From positions 1 through 59,434 of the forward strand of contig NZ_JJMU01000037.1 of NCBI RefSeq assembly GCF_000757725.1: DNA of 59,434 bases, read 5' to 3'. Each line of letters starts with the position of its first letter. Positions within the stretch are counted from its first letter, which is position 1. Of the stretch, positions 44,760-53,773 are shown piece by piece. This DNA is from Sphingobacterium deserti. Its GTDB lineage: Bacteria > Bacteroidota > Bacteroidia > Sphingobacteriales > Sphingobacteriaceae. The notes under the pieces were generated by a model. It worked only from the letters and a program-made list of their open reading frames with translations, was not told the origin of the DNA and searched no databases. The position numbers and the translations under genes were made by a program.

Positions 44760-46391
44760 ATGAAAAAGACTTTTATAACACTACTAAGCATATGCAGTCT
44801 GAGCCTAGCGGTTTACGCGCAAAAACAAGACCGCCCAAATATTGTTGTCATCTTAGCGGACGACCTCGGTTATTCAGATTTGGGAGCCTATGGTTCGGAA
44901 ATCGCTACACCTAATCTCGATCGCTTGGCCGAAGAAGGTGTTCGATTTCGACAATTTTACAACAATTCCATCTGTGCGCCTACCCGCGCCTCGGTAATCA
45001 CGGGACAATACCAGCATAAAGCAGGTGTAGGTTACTTCTCAAACGACCTCGGACTACCAGCCTATCAAGGGTATATCAATGCCGAATCATTAACTTTTGC
45101 AGAAGTGCTCAAAGCGAATGGCTACATCACCCTAACGTCCGGCAAATGGCATGTATCAGGCAAAGACCAAAGTTATCCTTGGCAACGGGGCTTCGATAAA
45201 GTTTTTCCAAAAAATGAAAACGGAGCTAATTCTGGGGCGCCGGGTTTTGGTAAGGTAGAGACTGACGCAGAAGGCTACCCACTCTCGGCGTATTACTCAA
45301 CCAACGTCATCAATGCTCATGCCCAACAATTCTTGGACGAAATCAAAGGGGAAAGCAAGCCATTCTTCTTGTATCTAGCCCATACAGCCCCACACTGGCC
45401 ATTGGTCGCTCTACCCGAAGACGTTGCTAAGTATAAAGGTAAATATGACAAGGGGTGGTTTGCCGTTCGAAAAGAGCGCTTCGACAAACAAAAGAAACTC
45501 GGTATCTTAACACAGGATGCCGTACTTTCTGTTCCTGATCAAGACCTCTACGACTGGGATAAGTTATCGTTTGATAATAGACGATCTTGGGCGAAAAAGA
45601 TGGAGGTATTTGCGGCAATGGTAGACCGTCTTGACCAAAGTATAGGCTCCCTTTTAGAAAAATTAAAGGACAATGGACAATTGGAAAATACCATTATCAT
45701 CTTTCTTTCAGACAATGGTGCGCCAGCGGAAGATCTGGTTAAGTGGCATGGCGGCGCACGCATAAATGAGGGGCCGGTCGGAACGGTAGGTTCCTATGAA
45801 TCCCAGAGTAAAAACTGGTCGTATGCTTCAAACACACCCTTTAAAGCCTACAAAGATTATCTGCATGAGGGCGGCATAAACACGCCTTTTATCGCTTGGT
45901 TTCCTCAAAAGATAAAGCCCAATACAATTGTGCAGGGTACTGGACACATTATCGATCTCGCCCCAACGCTATATGAGTTGGCGCGGGCCAAATACCCAAA
46001 AAGCTACCAAGGAATTAAACCGCATGAGCTTCCCGGGAAAAGTCTGCTGCCTGTGCTAACGGGCGCTGTGGATACCATTGACAGGCCTGAAGGGCTCTTT
46101 TGGGAAAGGGCCGGCAATAGGGCAGCACGTATAGGTAAATGGAAGCTCGTATCTACCTGGCCATCGTATAGTTGGGAGCTCTATGATTTGGATAAAGACC
46201 CTACGGAAACAACTGATGTAGCACGTCAAAACCACGCTGTAGTATCCCAGCTTTCCCAAGCATATTTCAAGTGGGCAAAACAAAACGGTGTGGTTGATTT
46301 TGCACAGCTGGAAGATAAAGAGCCGACAAGTATGCGACTTTTTAGAAAAAGTAAGGAACAAGAATCTACACCCCCGGCCTTTAATTTTTAG
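44760..46391 (+). CDS. Exported arylsulfatase-type sulfatase 2
   Basis: 543 residues with a signal peptide (ending VYAQ). Metal site ADD (34-35) and signature SICAPTRASVITGQ with C72 as the formylglycine precursor. Other shared blocks are SGKWHVSG, FFLYLAHTAPHWPL and IIFLSDNGAP. It is closely similar in layout to sulfatase 1 but has longer loops around the active site (FPKNENGANSGAPGFGKVE), so a different sulfate position is likely. The next gene starts 3 nt after its stop. Confidence 0.93.
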   Translation: MKKTFITLLSICSLSLAVYAQKQDRPNIVVILADDLGYSDLGAYGSEIATPNLDRLAEEGVRFRQFYNNSICAPTRASVITGQYQHKAGVGYFSNDLGLPAYQGYINAESLTFAEVLKANGYITLTSGKWHVSGKDQSYPWQRGFDKVFPKNENGANSGAPGFGKVETDAEGYPLSAYYSTNVINAHAQQFLDEIKGESKPFFLYLAHTAPHWPLVALPEDVAKYKGKYDKGWFAVRKERFDKQKKLGILTQDAVLSVPDQDLYDWDKLSFDNRRSWAKKMEVFAAMVDRLDQSIGSLLEKLKDNGQLENTIIIFLSDNGAPAEDLVKWHGGARINEGPVGTVGSYESQSKNWSYASNTPFKAYKDYLHEGGINTPFIAWFPQKIKPNTIVQGTGHIIDLAPTLYELARAKYPKSYQGIKPHELPGKSLLPVLTGAVDTIDRPEGLFWERAGNRAARIGKWKLVSTWPSYSWELYDLDKDPTETTDVARQNHAVVSQLSQAYFKWAKQNGVVDFAQLEDKEPTSMRLFRKSKEQESTPPAFNF

Positions 46392-46394
46392 CAA

Positions 46395-47096
46395 ATGAAA
46401 GCAACGATTTTTATACTCACACTGAGCTTTATTACACATTTAGGGTTCGGACAAATAAAGGATTTCAAAACTAATGTGGTTGACTTTTTTAAGCATGTAC
46501 AACTCGAAAGGTCGCCGCAAATACTGGATGCTCGATCGCTCGAGGAGTATGAGCAGGCTCACCTACCAAGTGCTATCCAAATCGATCAGCAGGCAGCAGA
46601 TTTTGAGCGAAAGATCGGTAAACTTGATAAGGGCAGCCCGGTTTTTATTTACTCCATCCAAACTGGGCGTTCGCAGCGGCTCGCGGAGCATCTTAGCAAG
46701 CTATCTTTCCACAAAATTTATGTTTTGTCTCCGGGAATAGCGGCTTGGGTCGGATCTGGCTACCCTTTAGTTGTCTCGGAGACAAACGAGAAAAGAATAT
46801 CCTTGGAAGCTTTTCATACCGCGCTGACGGCAGATGAGTATGTGCTGGTCAGTTTTGGATCAAACTACTGCCCGCCTTGCAAAAAGGTTATACCTGTGTT
46901 GGATTCGTTACAGCGGCGATCCAATGATTTACGTGTTGTTAAGGTGGAAATTGATGTCAATCCAGATATCATCAAAGCATACGGGGTAAAAACAATTCCG
47001 ACCACCACCTTGTATCGTTCAGGTACCGCTATTTGGACAAAAACAGGCATCCCTACGGTCGACGAAATATGGACAGCAAGGCATGAAAAACAATAG
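46395..47096 (+). CDS. Exported rhodanese-like / thioredoxin fusion protein
   Basis: 233 residues with a signal peptide (ending FGQ, about 1-20). Residues about 28-125 are a rhodanese domain (ILDARSLEEYEQAHLPSA). Its active-site loop reads YSIQTGRS (86-93), with Ser87 where the catalytic Cys normally stands, so sulfur transfer is not expected. Residues about 135-230 are a thioredoxin domain with the intact redox motif CPPC (159-162) and the cis-Pro TIPTT. It starts 3 nt after sulfatase 2 and overlaps the FGE gene by 14 nt. A role as periplasmic thiol reductant for FGE or for sulfatase folding is a reasonable inference. Confidence 0.85.
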   Translation: MKATIFILTLSFITHLGFGQIKDFKTNVVDFFKHVQLERSPQILDARSLEEYEQAHLPSAIQIDQQAADFERKIGKLDKGSPVFIYSIQTGRSQRLAEHLSKLSFHKIYVLSPGIAAWVGSGYPLVVSETNEKRISLEAFHTALTADEYVLVSFGSNYCPPCKKVIPVLDSLQRRSNDLRVVKVEIDVNPDIIKAYGVKTIPTTTLYRSGTAIWTKTGIPTVDEIWTARHEKQ

Positions 47097-48156
47097 TATA
47101 CCTACGTGGCGAGCAACTCTCTTATCATGCGCGATCTTTACGGTGAGCGGTCTGATATCAGCGCAAGAGCTACCATCCTGCTGCATGGAAGCTGGCGTGT
47201 CGCGAGGATCGCTTTTATCCAAACGACAAGTTGTCCAGCCTGCTGCTGTCGTCATAAAAGATCATTCGAAAATGATTTTTCTGCAGGGGGGGACATTTGA
47301 AATGGGTAGCAAAAGATTTGATGACGCCGCTAAAACGCGTCAAGTCGAGCTGTCGCCATATTGGATTGACGAACATGAAGTGACAAATGCCCAGTTTGCG
47401 CACTTTGTGCAAGAGACTGGGTACGTAACGGTAGCGGAGCGCCCGTTGCATCCGAAGGATTTTCCAGGTACGGATCCGGCTATTCTTGTTCCTGGCTCAG
47501 CGGTTTTTGGTGCAGTTACCCCTACGCGAGGCTTACAGGATCCTACCGCTTGGTGGCAATATATTGCGGGAGCCGATTGGCAACATCCTGAAGGCACGCA
47601 AAGTACAATCGTAGGTCGTGAAAATCATCCGGTAGTGCATGTAGCTTACGAAGACGCAGCAGCCTATGCGAATTGGGCAGGCAAGCGACTGCCGACAGAA
47701 GCCGAATGGGAGTATGCAGCAAAAGGGGGGCAGCAGAATGATGAAGAATTTTATTGGGGTAAAGACCTCAAAAAAAATGGTGTTTGGCAGGCCAATATTT
47801 TTCAAGGCAAGTTTCCAGACGCCGACAGCAGGGAAGATGGTTATGCAGGCACAGCGCCCGTTAAATCATTCCCAGCTAACGCCTATGGGCTTTATGATTT
47901 ATCTGGTAATGTTTGGGAATGGTGCGCAGATTTCTATCAGCCGGCGTATGCCGTAGCAGAAACGAAAAACCCAAAAGGGCCTGCATCATCTTATGATCCG
48001 CAAGAACTAGAGGCGATAAAGCGCGTCCAGCGTGGCGGATCTTTTCTTTGTAATGATCAGTATTGTGAACGTTATAAAGCAGGAGCAAGGGGCAAAGGCG
48101 AAGTTAATAGTACGACCAATCATATCGGCTTCCGCTGTGTAAAAGATGTCGAGTAG
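47083..48156 (+). CDS. Exported formylglycine-generating enzyme (SUMF1/FGE type)
   Basis: 357 residues with a signal peptide (LLSCAIFTVSGLISAQ). The FGE-sulfatase fold is visible throughout: FLQGGTFEMGS, YWIDEHEVTNAQFAHFV, HPVVHVAYEDAAAYANWAGK, RLPTEAEWEYAAKGG, YDLSGNVWEWCADFY. Near the end RGGSFLCNDQYCERY has C323 and C328, five apart like the copper-binding pair C336/C341 of human SUMF1. Many non-FGE relatives lack these, so this should be a true FGE. It converts the sulfatase signature Cys to formylglycine using O2. Being exported means maturation in the periplasm. Translation is coupled to the thioredoxin fusion gene upstream. Confidence 0.9.
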   Translation: MKNNSIPTWRATLLSCAIFTVSGLISAQELPSCCMEAGVSRGSLLSKRQVVQPAAVVIKDHSKMIFLQGGTFEMGSKRFDDAAKTRQVELSPYWIDEHEVTNAQFAHFVQETGYVTVAERPLHPKDFPGTDPAILVPGSAVFGAVTPTRGLQDPTAWWQYIAGADWQHPEGTQSTIVGRENHPVVHVAYEDAAAYANWAGKRLPTEAEWEYAAKGGQQNDEEFYWGKDLKKNGVWQANIFQGKFPDADSREDGYAGTAPVKSFPANAYGLYDLSGNVWEWCADFYQPAYAVAETKNPKGPASSYDPQELEAIKRVQRGGSFLCNDQYCERYKAGARGKGEVNSTTNHIGFRCVKDVE

Positions 48157-48209
48157 CTGATGCAAGAAACGAACGTAAACATTATTTGTTATAAATAAAA
48201 AATTACGTT

Positions 48210-48602
48210 ATGGTAAGAACAGTGATAAATCCTTGGGAATGGCAGAACGAGCTTGGCTACGTTCAAGCGGTTGAAGTGAAAGAAGTAAAAAGCACATTAT
48301 ACATATCTGGTCAGGCCGCGGTGAACCCTGATGGTAGCTCAAGCAACGCCGATATGCGTACGCAATTTCAGTTAGCGGTCAAAAATCTAGAAACTGTGAT
48401 TAGCCAAGCTGGATACGAATGTAAAGATATTGTACGCCTTACGATATATTCGACGTCTTCGAAAGAATTTATGTCCACATGTATTGATTTGTTGAAAGAT
48501 TTTGCTCGTAACCATGAAATGAAGCAATCGCTCACCTTATTGGAAGTAGTGGGATTGAACGAAACGATGAATGTGGAGTTGGAGGCGACGGCGGCTAAGT
48601 AG
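48210..48602 (+). CDS. RidA-like (YjgF family) protein
   Basis: 130 residues, no signal peptide. The fold pattern is clear (LYISGQAAVNPDGSSSNADM, AVKNLETVISQAG, NVELEATA). Canonical RidA deaminases carry an Arg in the ARS..EV segment; here the corresponding stretch is SLTLLEVVGL with Leu in that place. Imine hydrolysis of the classical kind is therefore doubtful. It lies 53 nt after the FGE gene and is likely the last gene of the polysaccharide operon, perhaps acting on a sugar-derived intermediate. Confidence 0.8.
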   Translation: MVRTVINPWEWQNELGYVQAVEVKEVKSTLYISGQAAVNPDGSSSNADMRTQFQLAVKNLETVISQAGYECKDIVRLTIYSTSSKEFMSTCIDLLKDFARNHEMKQSLTLLEVVGLNETMNVELEATAAK

Positions 48603-48685
48603 ACACTGTGCAGATTGCAGTATCAAACGCTTACTGTCTGAGCAATGTTGAATTTAAACAGCACTAGGAGATAAGAAAAACAGAC

Positions 48686-51052
48686 CTATTCATTCCTTAA
48701 TGAGGTCACCGGATTAGCCAATGCGGCTTTGATGGCTTGTGTGCTGACTGTGGCAAGAGCTATCAATAATACGCTGGTTCCCGCAAGTGCAAAAACATCC
48801 CAACTGACTGGTATGCGGTACGTATACGTTTGAAGAAAGAAATGATCGGTGAACCAATAGGATATAGGAAAGGCGATTATGCAGGAAATTAAAACCAGTA
48901 GAGCAAATTCAGTAGAGAGAAGTCGCGTGATGGAAAGGACGGATGCGCCCATTACTTTCCTTACGCCGATTTCTTTTTTTCTATTCTCAGCTATGTATGC
49001 GGAGAGTGCAAAAAGGCCTAAACAAGATACCGCTATGGTGATAAAGCTAAATAGCCCTGCCAAAAGGCTGTGTCGTTCACTATCCTCAAATTTTTGAGCA
49101 TAAGCCTGATCTACAAAGGTATATGTAAATGGATATTCGGCGTTATAGCGAGTGAATATTTCCTCTGTTTTTTTCAAAGCTTCCGATGTTGGTAAAGAGG
49201 AGTTGAATTTAATATGCATAACATTAAACCATCCCTTTGCTCCTAATATGACCATGGGAGGAATTTCCTCAAAGGGCGAACTAAGGATGAAATCTTCCAC
49301 AACGCCGATGACGTGCCAATCCGCCCCATGCTGTTGAACAATTTGCCCTAAGGGATCAACAAACCCCATTGCCCTAACCGCGGATTCATTCAGAAGAATG
49401 CCCAAGGAATCGGTAGGATAGCGATTCAGATCAAAATCTCGTCCATCTATAAGCTTAAGGCCAGCAGTTTTTGCAAATTGGTCATCTGCAGAAATCATAT
49501 CGAAAATGGTTTTATCATTGGCGTCTTTTCCTTTCCACGCAAAACCCCAGCTGTTACTCCAACTTTCAGTGAGGGGAGAACTGGTTCTGGTCACCGATTC
49601 AGCTACACCGCTATTTAGTAGTTCATTTTTGATGAGCGACCGGTTCTTGACGATATTACCTTCTTCAGCAATGTAAATCAAGTTATTTCGATCATAACCG
49701 TTTTCGCGCATTCTGCCAAATTCTAATTGTCTCTGGATAAGGAACGTGCAAATGATAAGGGTTGCCGCGACGGTAAACTGAATGGCAACCAAGAATCTTC
49801 TTACAAGGTACGCTGAATTTACGCTATGAAATGTTCCTTTTAAAACCTTAACTGGTTGAAAAGATGTGAGGAAGAAAGCAGGATAGGTACCAGCCAAAAT
49901 ACCTGTAAAGAGGATGAAGCCAAAAAATGAAAACCAAAATCTAGCTGAAGATATATCGATCGTTATTGCGCGCCCCAAAAGACTACTAAAGAGCGGTAAA
50001 CATATCCAAACTGTTACGAGGGCAAGGGTACCAGCAATTAACGCTATCAAGATGGCTTCACTCAGGAATTGACCTATAAGCTTACGACGGCTAGATCCAA
50101 CGACTTTCCTGATGCCGACTTCTTTTGCCCGTCTTTCGCTCCGAGCAGTACTCAAATTGGTAAAGTTGATACAGGAAATTAGTAAAATAAATACGGCGAT
50201 AAATAAGAATGCATGGATCATGTCTATTCTCCCACCTACCATTTTTCCATTCTCAAATTTGCTGTACAACCACCAGTCTGGTAAGGCATGAAGAAATATC
50301 TCGGCATCTCGGTTGCCGCCTCTATGCTTCACCGTTATGTCTCGGATCTTTTTGTTAACCTCCGCAAAGGAAGCTTGCGGAGTTAGTTCTACATAGGTTG
50401 TCGTTGTATTATTACCCCAGTGTTGATCCGACTGTCCTTTTTTTTCCATAGAGGTCCACGACATCAAAAACTGAGTTTCATTAAATCTAGAGTTACGTGG
50501 GATATCTTCCATGACCCCCGTTATGTTGACGATTTCTGTTGCTTCTAAGCGCATCGTTTTGCCAAGTACATCATCTGTTCCGAAAAGCGTTTTGGCTAGT
50601 GATCTGGTAATCACGATATCTGTTGGGTTAACGAGCGCACGGTTTTTATCACCTTTTATCAGCGGGAGGCCAAACATCTGCAAGAACGTGGAATCTACAA
50701 AGGCGCCAAATCCCTTGATCTTTTTATCGCCGACTCTTATGAGTATATCACCCATCTCCGAATGGCGACTTGTATTGGCTATTTCAGGAAACTCCGACTT
50801 TAGTTCAGGCGCTAACGGCTTAGGGGTTAAAAATATCGTATTTATACCATCCTGGAGCTTTAAGTTATTTCCTGCCATATATAAGCGATCACGTTTCGGA
50901 TGAAACATATCGAAGCTAATCTCATTTTGAATCCATAGCAAAACTAACATTGCTGCCGCCATCCCGATTGCCAGACCTCCTATATTTAGCATTGAATATC
51001 CTTTATTTCTATGGAGGTTACGTCCCGCAATTTTAAGGTATTGCTTTATCAT
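48686..51052 (-). CDS. ABC transporter permease, MacB/FtsX type
   Basis: 788 residues with two FtsX modules. Each has a MacB-like periplasmic domain and membrane helices: an N-terminal helix (GYSMLNIGGLAIGMAAAMLV), a first three-helix FtsX block near 285-430 (FTNLSTARSERRAKEVGIRK), and a second at the C-terminus (AYIAENRKKEIGVRKVMGAS). These permeases work with a separate ATPase to move lipids or peptides or to transmit force across the envelope. No ATPase gene is adjacent in the window. Single large permeases like this are frequent in Sphingobacteriaceae, often in several copies. Confidence 0.88.
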   Translation of the reverse strand: MIKQYLKIAGRNLHRNKGYSMLNIGGLAIGMAAAMLVLLWIQNEISFDMFHPKRDRLYMAGNNLKLQDGINTIFLTPKPLAPELKSEFPEIANTSRHSEMGDILIRVGDKKIKGFGAFVDSTFLQMFGLPLIKGDKNRALVNPTDIVITRSLAKTLFGTDDVLGKTMRLEATEIVNITGVMEDIPRNSRFNETQFLMSWTSMEKKGQSDQHWGNNTTTTYVELTPQASFAEVNKKIRDITVKHRGGNRDAEIFLHALPDWWLYSKFENGKMVGGRIDMIHAFLFIAVFILLISCINFTNLSTARSERRAKEVGIRKVVGSSRRKLIGQFLSEAILIALIAGTLALVTVWICLPLFSSLLGRAITIDISSARFWFSFFGFILFTGILAGTYPAFFLTSFQPVKVLKGTFHSVNSAYLVRRFLVAIQFTVAATLIICTFLIQRQLEFGRMRENGYDRNNLIYIAEEGNIVKNRSLIKNELLNSGVAESVTRTSSPLTESWSNSWGFAWKGKDANDKTIFDMISADDQFAKTAGLKLIDGRDFDLNRYPTDSLGILLNESAVRAMGFVDPLGQIVQQHGADWHVIGVVEDFILSSPFEEIPPMVILGAKGWFNVMHIKFNSSLPTSEALKKTEEIFTRYNAEYPFTYTFVDQAYAQKFEDSERHSLLAGLFSFITIAVSCLGLFALSAYIAENRKKEIGVRKVMGASVLSITRLLSTEFALLVLISCIIAFPISYWFTDHFFLQTYTYRIPVSWDVFALAGTSVLLIALATVSTQAIKAALANPVTSLRNE

Positions 51053-51573
51053 AATGATTGTGCTTATATTGTTTACTTAATTCTCCGTATTAAAGACCGC
51101 CATCCCCAACCAAGCCAAATACTGTTAAAATTATTCCAAATGAGTGCCAAAGATGTAAGTTGTTCGCATCAAGTGTTTTACATTTTTTCTTTTATAGGCC
51201 CTGTCCGTATCCGAACATATATTGTCCACGTGCGAACATTCGCATACGGAATAAAATATGCGGCGTAAATCATATTCATATGCGTGAACCTGAGTATTTT
51301 TAAGTTTGCAAATGGTTACCGTTTGCAGTCAATGGGGGAATAACTAGTCGTAAAGTAGCTATACTAAAAAGATGATAATAGCATGAGCGAAAATTTTACG
51401 AAATCGAAAAGTTAGCTGTTAGATCAATAAAAATGTAATAATTAAAAGCTGAATAGAATTATGCAATATGTGTAGATAACAATGAATACACATATTGCGT
51501 AATTCTAATTGGGGAGAGTCAATAAAAAAGTGATTATTTTAATTGAAAACTTCTGTGACCTATCTGCTCACAT
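51053..51573. other. Gap between the permease and lipoprotein genes
   Basis: 521 bp, no credible gene. It contains the upstream region of the permease gene (minus strand) and the long hairpin at 51454-51507. A few short repeats of the word GAACAT/GCATACGG type (51210-51260) are seen but form no clear structure. Confidence 0.4.
51454..51507 (-). terminator. Long hairpin after the lipoprotein gene
   Basis: A 21-bp stem with one G-T pair: TAGAATTATGCAATATGTGTA... arms at 51454-51474 and 51487-51507, 12-nt loop. It lies about 65 nt downstream of the minus-strand lipoprotein stop, followed on that strand by T-rich sequence. Terminator or mRNA-stabilising hairpin. Confidence 0.55.
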
Positions 51574-52500
51574 TTAATTCATAAACATAAACGATGTATT
51601 AATCTTCATGCTTGTCGATTGAAACCACAAGCGTAATTCTTCCCTTGAACTAGCATTATCTGTTGCCAGATAACCGGTTTGTAAAGAACGAACTATCGAA
51701 TTACCACGTTCATTGTTTAGAAGTGTATAGACTTTACCGGCTTGACGGACATTGAGTTGTAGTAAAATGTCTACGTCAGAATCAGGGAGTGCGACGAAAC
51801 TTGGTATGGAACTGGACTCCGGGATCTCCAATTTTAGATTTGTTGCTCCGAATTTAATGTCTTCCAAAACGGCTGATTGGAAAATTGGTGCTTGCGCAGT
51901 CGCCAAGTCATCTGCATTTTTATATATGGAAACGAATACATCGAAAGGAGCATTACGGTCTAGTCCCGCATTTGAATATGGGCTAGCAAAACCTAGGCTG
52001 TCTATCGTAATGGAATCGACTTTTCTGACATTCACAACCTCCACAATTTTCGATAAAGAATCCAGTGCCTGTACAGATTCTTTTCTGTTTTCAGAAGTTG
52101 CATAAAGGTATTGCGTGAGTTTAAATTTACCGATCTCAAAGAGTTCCAACTGCAGCTCTTTTGTGGTATCGCTTTTCACGAATTTTTCACGCGTTAAATC
52201 TTCTACCGTCCATTTTACAAAGAGATTACTGTCCGGGGAAAGCTCACTACCAGCCGCGCGCTCCCAATAGCTATTATTGACAAAAGTTGCGCCGTTATAC
52301 ACTTCATACGGGCTATCGCTATCTATGATATAGCCCGCTTTTGGGAGAATAATTACGGAATCATCCAATTGCTTGCCTTGCGGATTTACGTAGGCAAACC
52401 CCGTGACTAAGGTTTCTTCAGGAAGCTTATCTATCAGATTATTTTCTTTTTTACAGCCTATTATAAAAATGACGACGATCAAAAAAGGGAATGGTTTCAT
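51574..52500 (-). CDS. Putative lipoprotein, function unknown
   Basis: 308 residues. A short signal ends in the lipobox IIGCKK (Cys16). The mature protein is acidic and predicted mostly beta, with no recognised motif; Ser/Asp-rich stretches (DSDSPYEVYN, PDSDVDILLQLN) occur. It is flanked by gaps and stands alone. Outer-membrane or periplasmic by its lipobox. Confidence 0.7.
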   Translation of the reverse strand: MKPFPFLIVVIFIIGCKKENNLIDKLPEETLVTGFAYVNPQGKQLDDSVIILPKAGYIIDSDSPYEVYNGATFVNNSYWERAAGSELSPDSNLFVKWTVEDLTREKFVKSDTTKELQLELFEIGKFKLTQYLYATSENRKESVQALDSLSKIVEVVNVRKVDSITIDSLGFASPYSNAGLDRNAPFDVFVSIYKNADDLATAQAPIFQSAVLEDIKFGATNLKLEIPESSSIPSFVALPDSDVDILLQLNVRQAGKVYTLLNNERGNSIVRSLQTGYLATDNASSREELRLWFQSTSMKINTSFMFMN

Positions 52501-52705
52501 TGTAGCGTTAGTGTAAGTTATGTATTAGTAAGAAGTCCAAAGGTAGTAAAATAAGTATTAAAATTCTAAGTATTTTGAATTTAGATGTGCGTTAGTGGTT
52601 TTACGTAGAAAAAATTACCATCCCTTTCTGCTACAACCTTCCGACTTTTGGATACATGCAGGCGCTTCAATCGGACGAACTTTGCTTTATCAAATTATTA
52701 TAAAG

Positions 52706-53488
52706 ATGGATTTAAAAAATAGTACCGTCCTCATTACTGGTGGAACCAGTGGGTTAGGTTTGGAGTTTGTTAGGCAACTGACTAAGATCGGAGCAAAAGT
52801 TATCGTAACAGGCCGTAAACTGGAGGCGCTTAACGAAACAAAAAAGGAATTTCCCAATGTGGAAATATTTCAAAGCGATGTGAGCAACCCGGAAGACATT
52901 AAACAGTTATTTCATGATGTTACATCACAATTTCCAGATCTAAATATAGTCATTAACAATGCAGGGATGATGCGTTTAATAGATCTACAGGATCAGACGT
53001 TGGATTTGGAAAATATAAACCGAGAAGTTGCGACCAACCTATCGGGAACGATCCAAATGGTGCATCAGTTTCTGCCGCATTTGCTTACAAAGAAGTCAGC
53101 TGGGATTGTAAATGTTTCATCAGGCATTGCCTTTATGAGTTACTCAGCGGCGCCTATATACAGCGCTACAAAAGCAGGTATAAGAGCGTATACCCAGTCC
53201 CTGCGTTTACAATTAGAAGACAGCTCGGTACAGGTTTTTGAAATGATACCTCCCGGTGTTAAAACCAAATTGCAAGACGACTGGGTAAAGCAGCCCAACG
53301 ACAGCATGATGATGAATGCCGATGAAATGGTTAAAATCGCTATTAGCGGAATGTTGAAAGATAAGAAAGAGCTGAAGCCATTTATGATCAGCGTTATCAA
53401 GTTTGCTAGCAGACTCATGCCAAATGTTTTATTAAAGTTTGGACACGGAGAATTCAAAGCAATTAAAAAGTTAAAACGGCAGGCGTAA
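52706..53488 (+). CDS. Short-chain dehydrogenase/reductase (DltE-like)
   Basis: From the ATG at 52706, 260 residues beginning MDLKNSTVLITGGTSGLG, which places the NAD(P)-binding GGTSGLG (13-19) at the usual distance. A longer start 37 codons upstream has no support. NNAG follows, and the active site YSATK with upstream Ser (VNVSSG). The pattern is the DltE subgroup of SDRs; substrate unknown. Its stop overlaps the ATG of the next gene (TAATG). Confidence 0.88.
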   Translation: MDLKNSTVLITGGTSGLGLEFVRQLTKIGAKVIVTGRKLEALNETKKEFPNVEIFQSDVSNPEDIKQLFHDVTSQFPDLNIVINNAGMMRLIDLQDQTLDLENINREVATNLSGTIQMVHQFLPHLLTKKSAGIVNVSSGIAFMSYSAAPIYSATKAGIRAYTQSLRLQLEDSSVQVFEMIPPGVKTKLQDDWVKQPNDSMMMNADEMVKIAISGMLKDKKELKPFMISVIKFASRLMPNVLLKFGHGEFKAIKKLKRQA

Positions 53489-53772
53489 TGGGAAAGACAT
53501 TCTTTACAACGTTGTGGCTATTGTTTTCCTTCGCAAGTTTTGCGCAACAGCCAGCCGATAGAATCATCGGCAATTGGGAAAGTATGGATGCTGATGTAAA
53601 GCTGAAGTTTACTATTTTTAAGTCTGAAGGGAAATATTTTGGTAAATTGCTATGGGCTTCTAATATGTTTGAGGAGGATGGTAAAACGCCGAAACGCGAT
53701 TTTAAAAATCCTAATAACATGTTGCAAAGTCGCTCCAGGCAAGGAATAAAAAATACCCGTTTATTTTTGTAA
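53488..53772 (+). pseudogene. DUF2147-like exported protein, C-terminally truncated
   Basis: 94 residues: a signal peptide (ending SFAQQ), then IIGNWESMDADVKLKFTIFK, GKYFGKLLWAS and EEDGKTPKRDFKNPNN, the first half of a DUF2147 domain (full proteins are about 140 residues). After LQSRSRQGI the sequence loses the family pattern (KNTRLFL) and stops, 1 nt before the AraC gene. The second half of the domain was probably lost by a deletion that brought the AraC gene next to it. It could still be expressed. Confidence 0.65.
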
Positions 53773-53773
53773 A

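Noticed and set aside
52595..52705. Longer N-terminus of the SDR at 52706
   Set aside because: The NAD-binding motif is at the normal distance from the Met at 52706, and the extension has no family pattern.
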